From JBBKXR01 sp037969585 (GTDB lineage Bacteria > Verrucomicrobiota > Verrucomicrobiia > Verrucomicrobiales > DEV007): 51,026 bases of DNA. The notes beneath the pieces are model-generated. The model did no database searches, was not told the DNA's origin, and saw only the letters and a program-made list of their open reading frames with translations. The stretch spans positions 1 to 51,026 of the forward strand of contig JBBKXR010000256.1 in NCBI GenBank assembly GCA_037969585.1. Direction: 5' to 3'. Positions 24,882 through 34,128 of the stretch are shown piece after piece. The translations under genes were made by a program, and so were the position numbers. The first letter of the stretch is position 1. Each line of letters starts with the position of its first letter.

Positions 24882-27800
24882 CTATTGTTCAGTGTGAGGT
24901 CGGCCACGCGGCGGAGGTGGCGGCTGATGCCATTCCCAATCCGATTGATAGTCAAACTTCAAATAAGGCGTGTCCAGCCATTCGCCACCATCACGTCTCG
25001 AAATCAACAAAGCGTCGAGCAACCCGGTTGTCATCAGCGTTCGCTCGACCGGCCACGGCGTTTTACCGGAATGCATCATCGACTCGATGCTGCGCAAAAA
25101 CCATGCAAAATGAAAATACGGTCGCAATTCCTGCGTCCAGAACAGCGTTGAATCGATCTGCGGAGTCGTGTCGTCGGCGTAGCGCCAGGCCGCGGTCCAG
25201 CTGGCAGCAGCTCCGTTGAGAACCAGCATCGACGCCCGCAATCCGTCCTCGTAATCGATCGAAAACAACACCGGGTCTTTCACTGCCTCCTCAAGCGGCC
25301 CGCGCCGCAAATACTGCTGCCGCTCCTGACGATCCAGCGCCTGCTCAAACAACTCACGGTCATACCAGTCGCTGGTCCAGACCTCCGCTCCGGTGATACA
25401 GCGCACCCGCTCGACCCCGGTCTCACCACCGGACCGCCGCTCGACCAAACTTTGCATCGCTTCCAGACAGTGAAAACTGTAGGCATCGAGCGGACCATAA
25501 GAAATGCCGACGATCTCCTTAAGCTTCGCGCCGCGCTTCACATCGGTCGCGGGATATCGCCACAGCCCCGGCACCGACGAGCCCGCCATCAGCGGAAAAT
25601 CCATCGCCCTCGACTGATCGTAGATCCATTTCGCGTCTGCCCAGTTGTCGGCCAAATGTTTGTCACTGAAAACCGGCACGACTTGCCCGGTTTTCTTAAA
25701 AGTATCGACCACCTCCCCGAACAACCGCCGTTTCGGGTAAACGATCTGATCCGTGTCCGATATCGGATACTCCCCGTGTTCAGCGATCAGCATCACACCA
25801 TCCACCGCCAGTTGATCGCCGCCCTCAGTGAGCGCATCGCGAACACTTTCCACCAAGGAAAAGCCATACTTGTCCGAGTGCGCCCGCCCGATATCCCGAT
25901 CCGGATATTGATCGATGTAAACAGGCCCAAGTCGCAGATTCGGATGACGTCCGGTCCAATCCAGCGAATCACTCTCAGTGATTCGACTCAGCAACACATC
26001 CGAGTGCGAATTGTGATGATACACCGTGGTCACGGCGGCGACCTTCGGCAACGCATCAGGCTCCTTGTTGATTAATTTCAGCCGGGCAATCGCATACACC
26101 AGAAAGCCCGGCACTTCGAAACGGATGCGATCGCCCTCGCGATAGACGGGCACTTCCACGGAGTCACCCTCCGGAGTGATCACTTCGACCGCGCCGACCC
26201 TTTTGCCGTCATTATTTTTGAGTAGGTAACTGATCTTCACCGGCTCCGCGGCGATCGGCTTTTCGTCGCCGGTGCCTCTACCGGGATCTGGTCGACCGTT
26301 TTTCTTCGGCGGCAATTCTTCGCGATTGTAGTTCACCAAGTGAATATCGATCTCTCCCCCGCCCGCCGGCCGGCTCACCGACGCACGCACAAAAGGCCCT
26401 GCTTCGATCGTGCTTAACTCAGCTCGCACCTCGTCGCTCAGCGAGCCGTCACCCATCGATGGGTCGACAACCGTAACGTAGCGTTTGGCAGTTTTGTCAG
26501 GGTCAAATATATCGTCGGGCACCACGTCGAACAACACATGCTCATCGAGCAAGCGGCGACCGATTTCCTTGAATGCCTCGAGCGGTTTTAGATTCCCTTC
26601 GTGCACTGCTTTGCGCGGATAAAGTAGGACCACTTCCGCCATCGATTGATTGGCGTGGAAAATCTGATGGTAGTCCTCGAGGAAACCGTAGTAGTCGCGA
26701 AACACCGCACGCGCATCCGGGTCGGGAAACTTGGCGTAGAATCCCATCGGCGCCCCCCCGTTCGCCGCCAGTTCGGCAATCGCGTTCCTCGTTCGCACAC
26801 CTTCGTATTTTCCCAGCGTGAAGGGTTTATCGTCGAACGCGCCGCGAACGTAACGGGCCTGCAGGGTCGCGTCGCCGAGCACACCATTTTTTAAATCCGT
26901 ATACACCGCACTGGCACCGGTGCTGTACCAGAGATAGTCCTCGTCCTTTCCCCACAGTTCCGCCGGCAACAGGCAACGCTCGTCACCTTTGATCTGATTA
27001 AAATCGCTGAGGTGATTCCACTGCGCGACGATCAGATCCGACTTCAGCGACCGACCATGATTGATGAACACTTCGTCGAACACCTGCTTGTTAGAAATTT
27101 GTGACCAGCGCAGCATTTCCCGCCGCAGCGGCGTCGATTCCTCCGGCGCATGCCAGGCAACAATCTCATCAAAGACGTGTGACTTCAGATCATCGATACC
27201 CAACGCTTTCAGTCCGGGAGCGTCGTGGCGCTGCTCCAGATAGTTGCGAAAGTCCCGTTGGCAGTGCTGGCAGTGACAATCGTGGCGGTAGAAATAATTG
27301 GCGATAAAGCCATCCACCCCCTGCTTAATCCCATAGCTGACCCAGGCCTTGAGCACCTGTTGCCAGTTCGGGTTGCGCAGGCAGGCGTAGTATTCGTGCA
27401 TCTTGCCGACCGAGTATTTGCCGATCGGCATCGGTTGACCGTCCTTGTCCTTCTCAACAAAATCGAGTGGATCGTCGACCGGCTTAGGGCCGAGCAAGTT
27501 CTCGTCCCACAGCTCGCGGTAAAATTTGAAAAAGCCACGCGGCCCGTCCGGCCCATCGGGTTCACCCATCAGGAACTCGACATTGAAATGACCGATCACC
27601 TTGATCTGGCGCTTGCGCAGTTCCTTGTTTTTTTCGCGAAACCACTTTGAGCATTCCGGGATTCCCTGCACCGGAAAATGTGCCGGATAACCACCAAACT
27701 GTGGCGTGTGCGAGAGACTCCAGAAATGCCCGCCGTAAAAACCCAACTGCACCAATTCCGGTTTCGCCTCGTCGATAAAATCCAGATACTCCGCCTCACC

Positions 27801-27926
27801 GTACTGTGACCAGTGCGCGACCATCCGAGTGAATTCCAACCTCGGCTCACCCGCGATCGATCGATCCGCCCACGCCACGCCAACGCAAACGACAACCACT
27901 GCGATCGAGAAACGAAAAAACGCCAT
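24882..27926 (-). CDS. Glycosidase-like TIM-barrel protein fused to domain X, secreted
   Basis: 1014 residues from the ATG at 27926, which starts a good signal peptide (MAFFRFSIAVVVVCVGVAWA...). A TTG 42 bp upstream would spoil it. The N-terminal 400-450 residues look like a (beta/alpha)8 glycoside-hydrolase-type barrel: VQLGFYGGHFWSLSHTP, IKVIGHFNVEF, QGVDGFIANYFYRHDCHCQHCQRDF (the CHCQHC cluster followed by F resembles the small Cys motif of several uncultured GH families), VAQWNHLSDFN and NGGAPMGFYAKF. A beta-rich section with EIDIHLVNYNREELPP (about 545) follows, typical of GH accessory domains. From about residue 630 to the end it is domain X (GGDQLAVDGVMLIAEHGEYP, VPVFSDKHLADNW, LMAGSSVPGLWR, GPLDAYSFHCLEAMQSLVERR). 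First gene of the four-gene cluster; catalytic residues and substrate not identified. Confidence 0.8.
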   Translation of the reverse strand: MAFFRFSIAVVVVCVGVAWADRSIAGEPRLEFTRMVAHWSQYGEAEYLDFIDEAKPELVQLGFYGGHFWSLSHTPQFGGYPAHFPVQGIPECSKWFREKNKELRKRQIKVIGHFNVEFLMGEPDGPDGPRGFFKFYRELWDENLLGPKPVDDPLDFVEKDKDGQPMPIGKYSVGKMHEYYACLRNPNWQQVLKAWVSYGIKQGVDGFIANYFYRHDCHCQHCQRDFRNYLEQRHDAPGLKALGIDDLKSHVFDEIVAWHAPEESTPLRREMLRWSQISNKQVFDEVFINHGRSLKSDLIVAQWNHLSDFNQIKGDERCLLPAELWGKDEDYLWYSTGASAVYTDLKNGVLGDATLQARYVRGAFDDKPFTLGKYEGVRTRNAIAELAANGGAPMGFYAKFPDPDARAVFRDYYGFLEDYHQIFHANQSMAEVVLLYPRKAVHEGNLKPLEAFKEIGRRLLDEHVLFDVVPDDIFDPDKTAKRYVTVVDPSMGDGSLSDEVRAELSTIEAGPFVRASVSRPAGGGEIDIHLVNYNREELPPKKNGRPDPGRGTGDEKPIAAEPVKISYLLKNNDGKRVGAVEVITPEGDSVEVPVYREGDRIRFEVPGFLVYAIARLKLINKEPDALPKVAAVTTVYHHNSHSDVLLSRITESDSLDWTGRHPNLRLGPVYIDQYPDRDIGRAHSDKYGFSLVESVRDALTEGGDQLAVDGVMLIAEHGEYPISDTDQIVYPKRRLFGEVVDTFKKTGQVVPVFSDKHLADNWADAKWIYDQSRAMDFPLMAGSSVPGLWRYPATDVKRGAKLKEIVGISYGPLDAYSFHCLEAMQSLVERRSGGETGVERVRCITGAEVWTSDWYDRELFEQALDRQERQQYLRRGPLEEAVKDPVLFSIDYEDGLRASMLVLNGAAASWTAAWRYADDTTPQIDSTLFWTQELRPYFHFAWFLRSIESMMHSGKTPWPVERTLMTTGLLDALLISRRDGGEWLDTPYLKFDYQSDWEWHQPPPPPRGRPHTEQ

Positions 27927-28087
27927 GTCGGAGGCTGCGAAACCGCACGCACGATGTAAACGGCGCAACCGCGCAGTCTATTCAGCGTCGCAGTTTAAAT
28001 TCACGCAGTCAAAATCCATGGACAGCGCCACGTTCGCCCACCCATACTGCAGCAATTTCCGGTCACCATTTCCGTCGCAGATCTCCA

Positions 28088-28708
28088 ATGAAAATCGCTC
28101 ACCTCTCCGTCTTCATCCTCGCGTCGGCGACCGCGATGCTTCTGCTTCCCTCAACAACACGGGCCGATCAGTTCACGCTTTTTGACCAGACCTTCAGCTT
28201 CGAGGAAAAAGACGCCGTTCCGACCAAATCGCATTTATTCGTTGAGGCCGACAATCTAAGCGACAGCACTCCGAGCGATTGGACTTCGCCCATCGACTAC
28301 CGCAACGGAACCGTTCACGTCCGCATCGAAGTCATCGAAAAGCCAAAGGGAGAAACCCCTACTGTCTGGAGCATTTGCTACATCCCCAGCAAAGGCCGCG
28401 ACAACAACTATGGCTGCACCAGCAGTCCGTCATACACCACGGAAGGAGTCTATGAAAAAGAGGTAAAGATGAACGAGTTCTGGGAGAACGACTCCATCAT
28501 CTGGACGGAAGGCATCAAAAAAATGTCGCTGGTCATCAAGCTCGCCAACGCCGGCGGCAAAGCCCACGCCCATTTACAGCCCGACCTGAAAAAGTTTTTC
28601 CCCACCAAGATTAGGTTCACCGTCGTTCAGGTCGCCAAAGGCTCGGCCTACGATGCCGCGCAGGTGTCGGAATTGAGTGAAAACAACGACAAGGCGGCCA
28701 GCAAATGA
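28088..28708 (+). CDS. Secreted protein of unknown function
   Basis: 206 residues with a clear signal peptide (about 1-26, MKIAHLSVF... to ...TTRADQ). The mature chain is beta-rich and includes FDQTFSFEEKD, SPIDYRNGTVHVRIEVIEKP, VWSICYIPS, YGCTSSPSYTTEGVYEKEVKM and a C-terminal KIRFTVVQVAKG. Two cysteines are present (in SICYIP and YGCTSS), possibly a disulfide outside the cytoplasm. The alternating polar strands fit a jelly-roll carbohydrate-binding-like sandwich, but no family is recognised and this is inference. It is divergent from the four-gene cluster (162 bp from its start) and 79 bp upstream of the sialidase-esterase fusion. Confidence 0.7.
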   Translation: MKIAHLSVFILASATAMLLLPSTTRADQFTLFDQTFSFEEKDAVPTKSHLFVEADNLSDSTPSDWTSPIDYRNGTVHVRIEVIEKPKGETPTVWSICYIPSKGRDNNYGCTSSPSYTTEGVYEKEVKMNEFWENDSIIWTEGIKKMSLVIKLANAGGKAHAHLQPDLKKFFPTKIRFTVVQVAKGSAYDAAQVSELSENNDKAASK

Positions 28709-28787
28709 GTCTCGCCCGCCATTCAGTATCTGAACTCCAGCAGCTCGGCTACGCTGTTGAACGTGGCCTCGGCGAGATTGATCGACG

Positions 28788-30692
28788 ATGAAAACGTTAA
28801 GTGTCTCCCCGAGTTTAGGTGCGTCGATTGCCACTCTGATTGAGTCGGTAGATTCTATTGGGCCGATCGTTCGGATTCCATTCAGAACCGAGAAACGGGT
28901 CCAACGGTTTTCTGTCGTCCCACTTTTCCTTCTCACAATTCTGCTCTGCCTTTCCAGCGTTCGCGCGGATGAGGATCAACCTGTTGTAATCGCTCCCGGG
29001 CCGATCTCCGGTCACATTCATCCCTCCGTTTGCCGAACGGTCGAGGAAACTCTGGTCGTCGTCTACAGAGGTGACGATGTGCTGATGTGCTCGCGCTCGA
29101 TCGACGACGGAACAACCTGGTCAAATCCCCTGCCGATCGGAACCTCGGCAAAGCGCCCTGATGGAATTCGAGAAGTAGAAAAATTCGAAATCTACCCCGG
29201 CACGATCGATCTACTTCCTGACGACCGAGTCCTGATCACATGGAATTACATCGCCGATGACAAAGCGACTGACGGCTACTACGAACGCGCCCTTCTCTAC
29301 AGTCTCAGTTCCGATCAGGGCCTCACTTGGAGTGATCAAAAACTGATTGGGCCAGTCGATGGCAAACACCTCGGAGCGGTTCGACACAATGTTCTGCCAT
29401 GGAGCGAAGGTCGCTGGCTGCTGCCACTTCGGGTCGGATCGCCACGGTTGTATGACCCCGCGACGGGCACTTTGACCGCGTTTCCGATCGTCGGACAAGA
29501 TGGCAATCAGCACGAGTTTCAGCAGGTCGCCCGGACCACCAACGGCGGACTGCTGGCGATGGGCTTGGTGTTGTTTAACTCGCACGACGAGGGCAAAAGT
29601 TGGACAGCGATCGAGAACTTCCCCGCTGTTCCGGACAAAAGAGACAACGCTGAGGGACGCCACCTGACGACGCTCACCGACGGACGGGTGCTGGTTACCT
29701 GGGGAATCGGCACGGACAATAAAGGCCTTCGATACAATCTATCGGCGGATGGGGGCAAGACCTGGGAAAAGGACCACACCGTGATCCTGCTTCCTGAGAC
29801 CAGTGTCGCCGCCCGCTACTACTCCGCCCGCAGCGTGCAACTCGATGATCGGCACATTGGAACCGTGTTCATGAATCGAGATGGCGTTCACTTCCTGAAG
29901 GTAAAACTGGATCGATTGCTGCCGGCCGAAGCGCCTGAACCGGACGTGAAAGATATCGTTTTCACAGCGACCTGTGATGGATCTGAGCAGAAGTATGTTC
30001 AGGTTTTTCCGCCCGATTTCGAACCTGCAAAGCCAGTCGATGTTTTGATCGCTCTGCATGGTCACGGCAGTGATCGCTGGCAGTTTGTTCGGCAAGATCG
30101 ACCGGAATGCCAGGCCGTTCGAGACGTGGCCCGAAGTCATGGCATGATCCTGGTTGCCCCCGACTACCGGGCGAAAACCTCGTGGATGGGGCCGAAAGCC
30201 GAAGCCGATCTGGCGCAGATCATTGGCGAGTTGAAACAGCGATTTAAGGTCCGACGAGTTTTCCTCAGTGGCGCTTCCATGGGCGGCGCTTCCAGCCTTA
30301 CCTTTGCGGCCCTCCATCCCGAACTGATCGCGGGTGTCGCGGCCATGAACGGCACGGCGAATCACGTCGAATACGATCGATTCCAGGATGCGATCAGCGA
30401 ATCGTTCGGCGGAAGCAAAGCCGAGATCCCGGAAGAATTCCAAAAGCGCAGCGCTGAGCTGTGGCCGGATCGATTGACCATGCCGGTGGCCGTCACCACC
30501 GGAGGCCAGGACAAAAGCGTGCCTCCGCAAAGCGTGCTACGACTCGCTGAGAAGCTCAACAAATCCGGCCGCAGAGTGCTCAGCATTCATCGCGAAACCG
30601 GCGGCCACTCGACGACCTACGACGACGCCGTCGCCGCCGTCGAATTCATCCTGGCCGAAGCAGACCTCGCCGAGGAGGAACCTCGTCCATGA
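28788..30692 (+). CDS. Sialidase-like propeller fused to alpha/beta-hydrolase esterase, secreted
   Basis: 634 residues in two parts. Residues about 65-380 are a sialidase/neuraminidase-type six-bladed propeller with four Asp-boxes (SxDxGxxW): SIDDGTTW (104-111), SSDQGLTW, SHDEGKSW and SADGGKTW. Residues about 385-634 are an alpha/beta hydrolase of the esterase/depolymerase type: LIALHGHGSDRW (oxyanion region), nucleophile Ser497 in SGASMGGAS, a likely Asp in TGGQDKSVP and His in TGGHSTTY. The export signal (FSVVPLFLLTILLCLSSVRA) only begins near residue 41, an unusually long leader with no obvious later start codon. A sialidase-like part joined to an esterase suggests removal of O-acyl groups from a glycan, but many such propellers are not sialidases. 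The stop overlaps the next gene's ATG by 4 bp. Confidence 0.8.
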   Translation: MKTLSVSPSLGASIATLIESVDSIGPIVRIPFRTEKRVQRFSVVPLFLLTILLCLSSVRADEDQPVVIAPGPISGHIHPSVCRTVEETLVVVYRGDDVLMCSRSIDDGTTWSNPLPIGTSAKRPDGIREVEKFEIYPGTIDLLPDDRVLITWNYIADDKATDGYYERALLYSLSSDQGLTWSDQKLIGPVDGKHLGAVRHNVLPWSEGRWLLPLRVGSPRLYDPATGTLTAFPIVGQDGNQHEFQQVARTTNGGLLAMGLVLFNSHDEGKSWTAIENFPAVPDKRDNAEGRHLTTLTDGRVLVTWGIGTDNKGLRYNLSADGGKTWEKDHTVILLPETSVAARYYSARSVQLDDRHIGTVFMNRDGVHFLKVKLDRLLPAEAPEPDVKDIVFTATCDGSEQKYVQVFPPDFEPAKPVDVLIALHGHGSDRWQFVRQDRPECQAVRDVARSHGMILVAPDYRAKTSWMGPKAEADLAQIIGELKQRFKVRRVFLSGASMGGASSLTFAALHPELIAGVAAMNGTANHVEYDRFQDAISESFGGSKAEIPEEFQKRSAELWPDRLTMPVAVTTGGQDKSVPPQSVLRLAEKLNKSGRRVLSIHRETGGHSTTYDDAVAAVEFILAEADLAEEEPRP

Positions 30693-32752
30693 GCCGCTTC
30701 CGCCTGATTTTAACAATCCATCGAACCCTATCTATGCAACGCCTGATCCTTTTTTATATCGTAGCGCTGACCACTTCAATCAACGCACAGGAGCCTCGGC
30801 CTTGGCAGATTGACGATCTCTACTCATCTGAAAATTTTCACCCGGTCGCGGTTTCGCCAGACAGCAAAGTAGGGGTCGCCATTCGCAACTGGATCGATCC
30901 CGATACCAAGTCGCAACAACATTCGCTATGGCGAACTGTTGGCGAGCCTTTGAAATCCTTGCCGATGGAGTCCGGCGAACCGGATGCCAGCGCTCCCATG
31001 TGGTCACCTGATGGCACCTGGATCGTATTCCACTCGACCCGCCCGCGTCCCAAGGGCTGGAAGCAAACATCACCCGCGCCACCTTATTCCGAGGCAACGG
31101 TCGACCTTTGGCTGATCCCGGCGGCAGGCGGCACGGCCATTCCGCTGGCGGGACCGCAGAAGCCGTATGGTCGAGTCTATCCCGATCAGTTTTACGGTCG
31201 CGTGGCCTTTTCGCCCGACGGCAAACGCTTGTTGTTCGTGGCCGACGACGGCAGTGAACCGCGAGAGAAAACAGAGATCGAAAATGAAGTCGAAGTCGCC
31301 CGCCAAGATCAGGGCGAGGGTTATACCGGCTTCGGCCCAGCGCAGATCTGGATCGCCGACCTGACAGACAAACCGGACCAGTTTGCCGCCACCAAGATCA
31401 CGCGTCTGACCGATGACGAGTTCTGGTATGGCGATCCACAGTGGTCTACTGATGGAAAAAAGATCGTGGTTCATGCCAATCTTAGCGACGATCAAGAGTC
31501 GGTGCGCTACAGCATCAACAAGGATTACAACCTCTGGGAAATTGATGTCGCGACGAAAGCGATGCGGCCATTGACCAGCGGCCCGGGACCGGAATTTTCA
31601 CCGAGATTCTCCCCCGACGGATCGCGCCTGATCTGTCTGACCTCACCGCGCCGCGGACCTCATCAGGATATTTACAACCTCGCCGTGGTGACGACGGGTG
31701 AGAAGCCCGAGACGCGCATCGTCTACAATTTCCGTGCACCGGAGATTGATTTTCAGGCGACCCCTTCGCCTGGCATGACCTTGCTCAGCGATTGCTGGGA
31801 GGACAATGACCACGTCATCTACGATGCCAGCGTCGGACTCAACTCGAAGCGTTATATCATCAACGTCGACACTGGCGAAATCTCCGACGGCGGAGCCGAC
31901 GACACGGTCTATGCCAAGGCCCGCGAAAGTGAGAGCCGTTTCAGGCCACCAGTCACGAACACATTACCTCCGAGATTCAATGCCTCGAGCCAGCGGGTTG
32001 CGTGGGATAACGGCGAGGGCATGCAAATCGAGGGCGCACTGGTCACGCCTCATCCCAGCATCGCCAAAGCTCCCTACAAACTAATCGTCCTCCCCCACGG
32101 CGGACCGCATCACCGCGCCGGGCTTGGTGCTGGTTTCGATGACCAGGTTCTCGCTTCCAATGGCTACGCAATTTTCAAACCCAATTTTCGTGGCAGCACC
32201 GGATACGGTCTGGCGTTTCTCGATGCCAACCGCGGCGATCTGGGTGGCGGTGACATGCGCGACATTCTCAGCGGCGTCGATTCCCTGATCGAGGACGGCA
32301 TTGCCAATCCGGATCAGCTTTACGTTTACGGCGTCAGCTACGGCGGCTACATGACCAGTTGGGTGGTCGGTCAAACCAACCGGTTTCGAGCGGCGGTCGC
32401 CGAAAATGCGGTCACCGATATGACCATGATGTGGGCGCTCAGCGACTTGCAGAGTTGGACCGAGTGGGAGTTTGGCGGCAAGCCCTGGGAGGTCCCCAAC
32501 GCGATGGATCACCACAGTCCCCTGACCTACGCCGGCCAGGTCGAGACGCCCACGCTGATGCTCAACTCACGCGACGACCGGCGTTGCCCTTTGGCAATGG
32601 GCAAAGCCTTTCACCAAGCGCTGCGCAGCGCCGGGGTCCCAACAGGACTCATTGTCTACCCGAACGAGCCGCACGGGATTCAGCAGCCCCGGCACCGCGC
32701 TGACAAACTGCAGCGGATCCTCGATTGGTTCGAGCAGCATTCAGGGCGATGA
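30689..32752 (+). CDS. S9-family serine peptidase (prolyl-oligopeptidase type), exported
   Basis: 687 residues. N-terminal TolB-like propeller (about 30-420) with repeated F.PDG. motifs (WSPDGTWIVFHS, FSPDGKRLLFVAD, WSTDGKKIVVHA, FSPDGSRLICLT), then the catalytic alpha/beta-hydrolase domain (about 430-687). Triad: Ser550 in YGVSYGGYM, Asp near 629-630 in LNSRDDRRCP, His662 in PNEPHGIQ. It would cleave short peptides in the periplasm or outside. The ATG at 30689 has a strong AGGAGG 10 nt upstream and overlaps the preceding stop; a second in-frame ATG at 30734 gives a tidier signal peptide (MQRLILFYIVALTTSINAQE), so the true start is one of these two. It is translationally coupled to the sialidase-esterase fusion, hinting at joint glycoprotein or peptidoglycan-like substrate use (inference). 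Confidence 0.88.
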   Translation: MSRFRLILTIHRTLSMQRLILFYIVALTTSINAQEPRPWQIDDLYSSENFHPVAVSPDSKVGVAIRNWIDPDTKSQQHSLWRTVGEPLKSLPMESGEPDASAPMWSPDGTWIVFHSTRPRPKGWKQTSPAPPYSEATVDLWLIPAAGGTAIPLAGPQKPYGRVYPDQFYGRVAFSPDGKRLLFVADDGSEPREKTEIENEVEVARQDQGEGYTGFGPAQIWIADLTDKPDQFAATKITRLTDDEFWYGDPQWSTDGKKIVVHANLSDDQESVRYSINKDYNLWEIDVATKAMRPLTSGPGPEFSPRFSPDGSRLICLTSPRRGPHQDIYNLAVVTTGEKPETRIVYNFRAPEIDFQATPSPGMTLLSDCWEDNDHVIYDASVGLNSKRYIINVDTGEISDGGADDTVYAKARESESRFRPPVTNTLPPRFNASSQRVAWDNGEGMQIEGALVTPHPSIAKAPYKLIVLPHGGPHHRAGLGAGFDDQVLASNGYAIFKPNFRGSTGYGLAFLDANRGDLGGGDMRDILSGVDSLIEDGIANPDQLYVYGVSYGGYMTSWVVGQTNRFRAAVAENAVTDMTMMWALSDLQSWTEWEFGGKPWEVPNAMDHHSPLTYAGQVETPTLMLNSRDDRRCPLAMGKAFHQALRSAGVPTGLIVYPNEPHGIQQPRHRADKLQRILDWFEQHSGR

Positions 32753-32794
32753 ACTTTTTCGAATTAGACCTGATAAAGAGGCAGTAATCATCGC

Positions 32795-34027
32795 TCAAAG
32801 ACTCTTCCGGGCCGGAAGCAGGGCGTTTGAAAAAAGGAGACCGGCAATGAGCGCGATGAAGCCAATCAGTGCTTTGCCACCGCTAATGTGGGGGAGGATA
32901 TCTTCTCCGGATACCCAGTGGTTGAGGAGGGAGTAGATCCTGCTGCCGGGGACAAGGAGGATGATGCCGAGAGTCATGAGGATCGAACCGGGGCCGCGGG
33001 TAATTCGGGCGAAGAGATTACTGAAGAGGCCGATGGTAAGCGCACCAATGAACATGCCGGCGTACATGCCGAAGTGAGTTTCACCGAGTCGGGCGGCACC
33101 AAAGGCGATGGCTCCAGCGAGCAGACCCCATGGCATTTTTCTACCGGGGATGTTGAACACGACACAGAGGCCGAGACTGAGGACGGCGAGAGCAGGCCAA
33201 ATTCTCCAATCGGGCAGCGTAGGAAGATTCCAGATTTTGGAAGAAGCTGGGCTCGCGAAGAAACTGGCGACAGCCATGCCGCTGATGGCTCCGAAGAAGA
33301 GCTTGAGCATCGTCATGGCAGCATCGACGAGTCGCGAGCTGCCGGAGATAAGGTGATTGGTGGAAATTTCGGTGAGCGCGACGGTCAGAGAGAGGCCAGG
33401 GATGAAAATGATGATCGATGACAGGATCACGAAGAGAGGATCAATGAACATCCCCACTGCCGAGAGGACCATGGCCGACGCTCCGGCGAAGAAGGCCGCG
33501 ACGATAGGAAGAGTGGGGCGCCAGCGCGGGGTGCTTGAGGAGAAATGTGTGATCGCGAAGAGAAGCAAAGAGATGACAGCGGCTGCGACGGAATTGAGAG
33601 AATTGGAAGAGATGAGGGCAGCGAAAGCAGCCCCGGTCAGGGTCCAGGACAGCGCTTGCTTGAAGAGGGAATAGTGAGGTGGAGAAATGGAGATGCTTGC
33701 GAGACGGTCGATGCCTGCCAAAAAATCGCAGCGGCCTTGTTCCATGGATTCGACGAGGCGATCAATTTCCCAAAGGCGTCCGAGATTAAGACCTGGGGCG
33801 TCGAGGCGCTCAATGTGGACGCTTTGATCAAGTTCGTCGTCTAGCCAGAAGGCACACGTGAACGTGGTCGGACTGCTGAGGAAGCTGCCGTTGATGCCGA
33901 GCATTTGAGTGGTGTTAATGAGATGGCACTCGATGCGATCGCTGGAGGCACCACATTCGTGGAGGGCGCGACCGAGCTTGATGATGAAGCGGATGCGCTG
34001 GCGGTAGCTGGAGGGATCGATATTCAC
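32795..34027 (-). CDS. Threonine/serine exporter family (ThrE-like) membrane protein
   Basis: 410-residue inner-membrane protein of the ThrE family. The N-terminal soluble section (about 1-125, GRALHECGASSDRIECHL...) is the usual ThrE cytoplasmic domain. It is followed by about ten hydrophobic helices: five in the first block (KQALSWTLTGAAFAALISS to IFIPGLSLTVALTEI) and a second ThrE_2-like block from about residue 265 (IWPALAVLSLGLCVVFNIPG, MYAGMFIGALTIGLFSNLFAR, SILMTLGIILLVPGS). IPGLSLTVAL is a recognisable family signature. Known members export threonine and serine by proton antiport; substrate here is by family only. The frame opens with GTG at 34027 (no better ATG near it and no clear RBS). 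It is convergent with the S9 peptidase, 42 bp away. Confidence 0.85.
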   Translation of the reverse strand: MNIDPSSYRQRIRFIIKLGRALHECGASSDRIECHLINTTQMLGINGSFLSSPTTFTCAFWLDDELDQSVHIERLDAPGLNLGRLWEIDRLVESMEQGRCDFLAGIDRLASISISPPHYSLFKQALSWTLTGAAFAALISSNSLNSVAAAVISLLLFAITHFSSSTPRWRPTLPIVAAFFAGASAMVLSAVGMFIDPLFVILSSIIIFIPGLSLTVALTEISTNHLISGSSRLVDAAMTMLKLFFGAISGMAVASFFASPASSKIWNLPTLPDWRIWPALAVLSLGLCVVFNIPGRKMPWGLLAGAIAFGAARLGETHFGMYAGMFIGALTIGLFSNLFARITRGPGSILMTLGIILLVPGSRIYSLLNHWVSGEDILPHISGGKALIGFIALIAGLLFSNALLPARKSL

Positions 34028-34128
34028 CAGTCAGCAGCCGTCGCAGAGCTTTCACAGGAAGGCAAGAGTAGGTTTAGCGAAGGCGGCCGGAACATGGAAT
34101 GAGATCAGATGAATGGCATGAATGACGG

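Noticed and set aside
32888..33421. 177-residue acidic plus-strand frame opposite the ThrE-like gene
   Set aside because: Glu/Gly/Asp-rich antisense artefact; the minus strand encodes about ten membrane helices with ThrE motifs.
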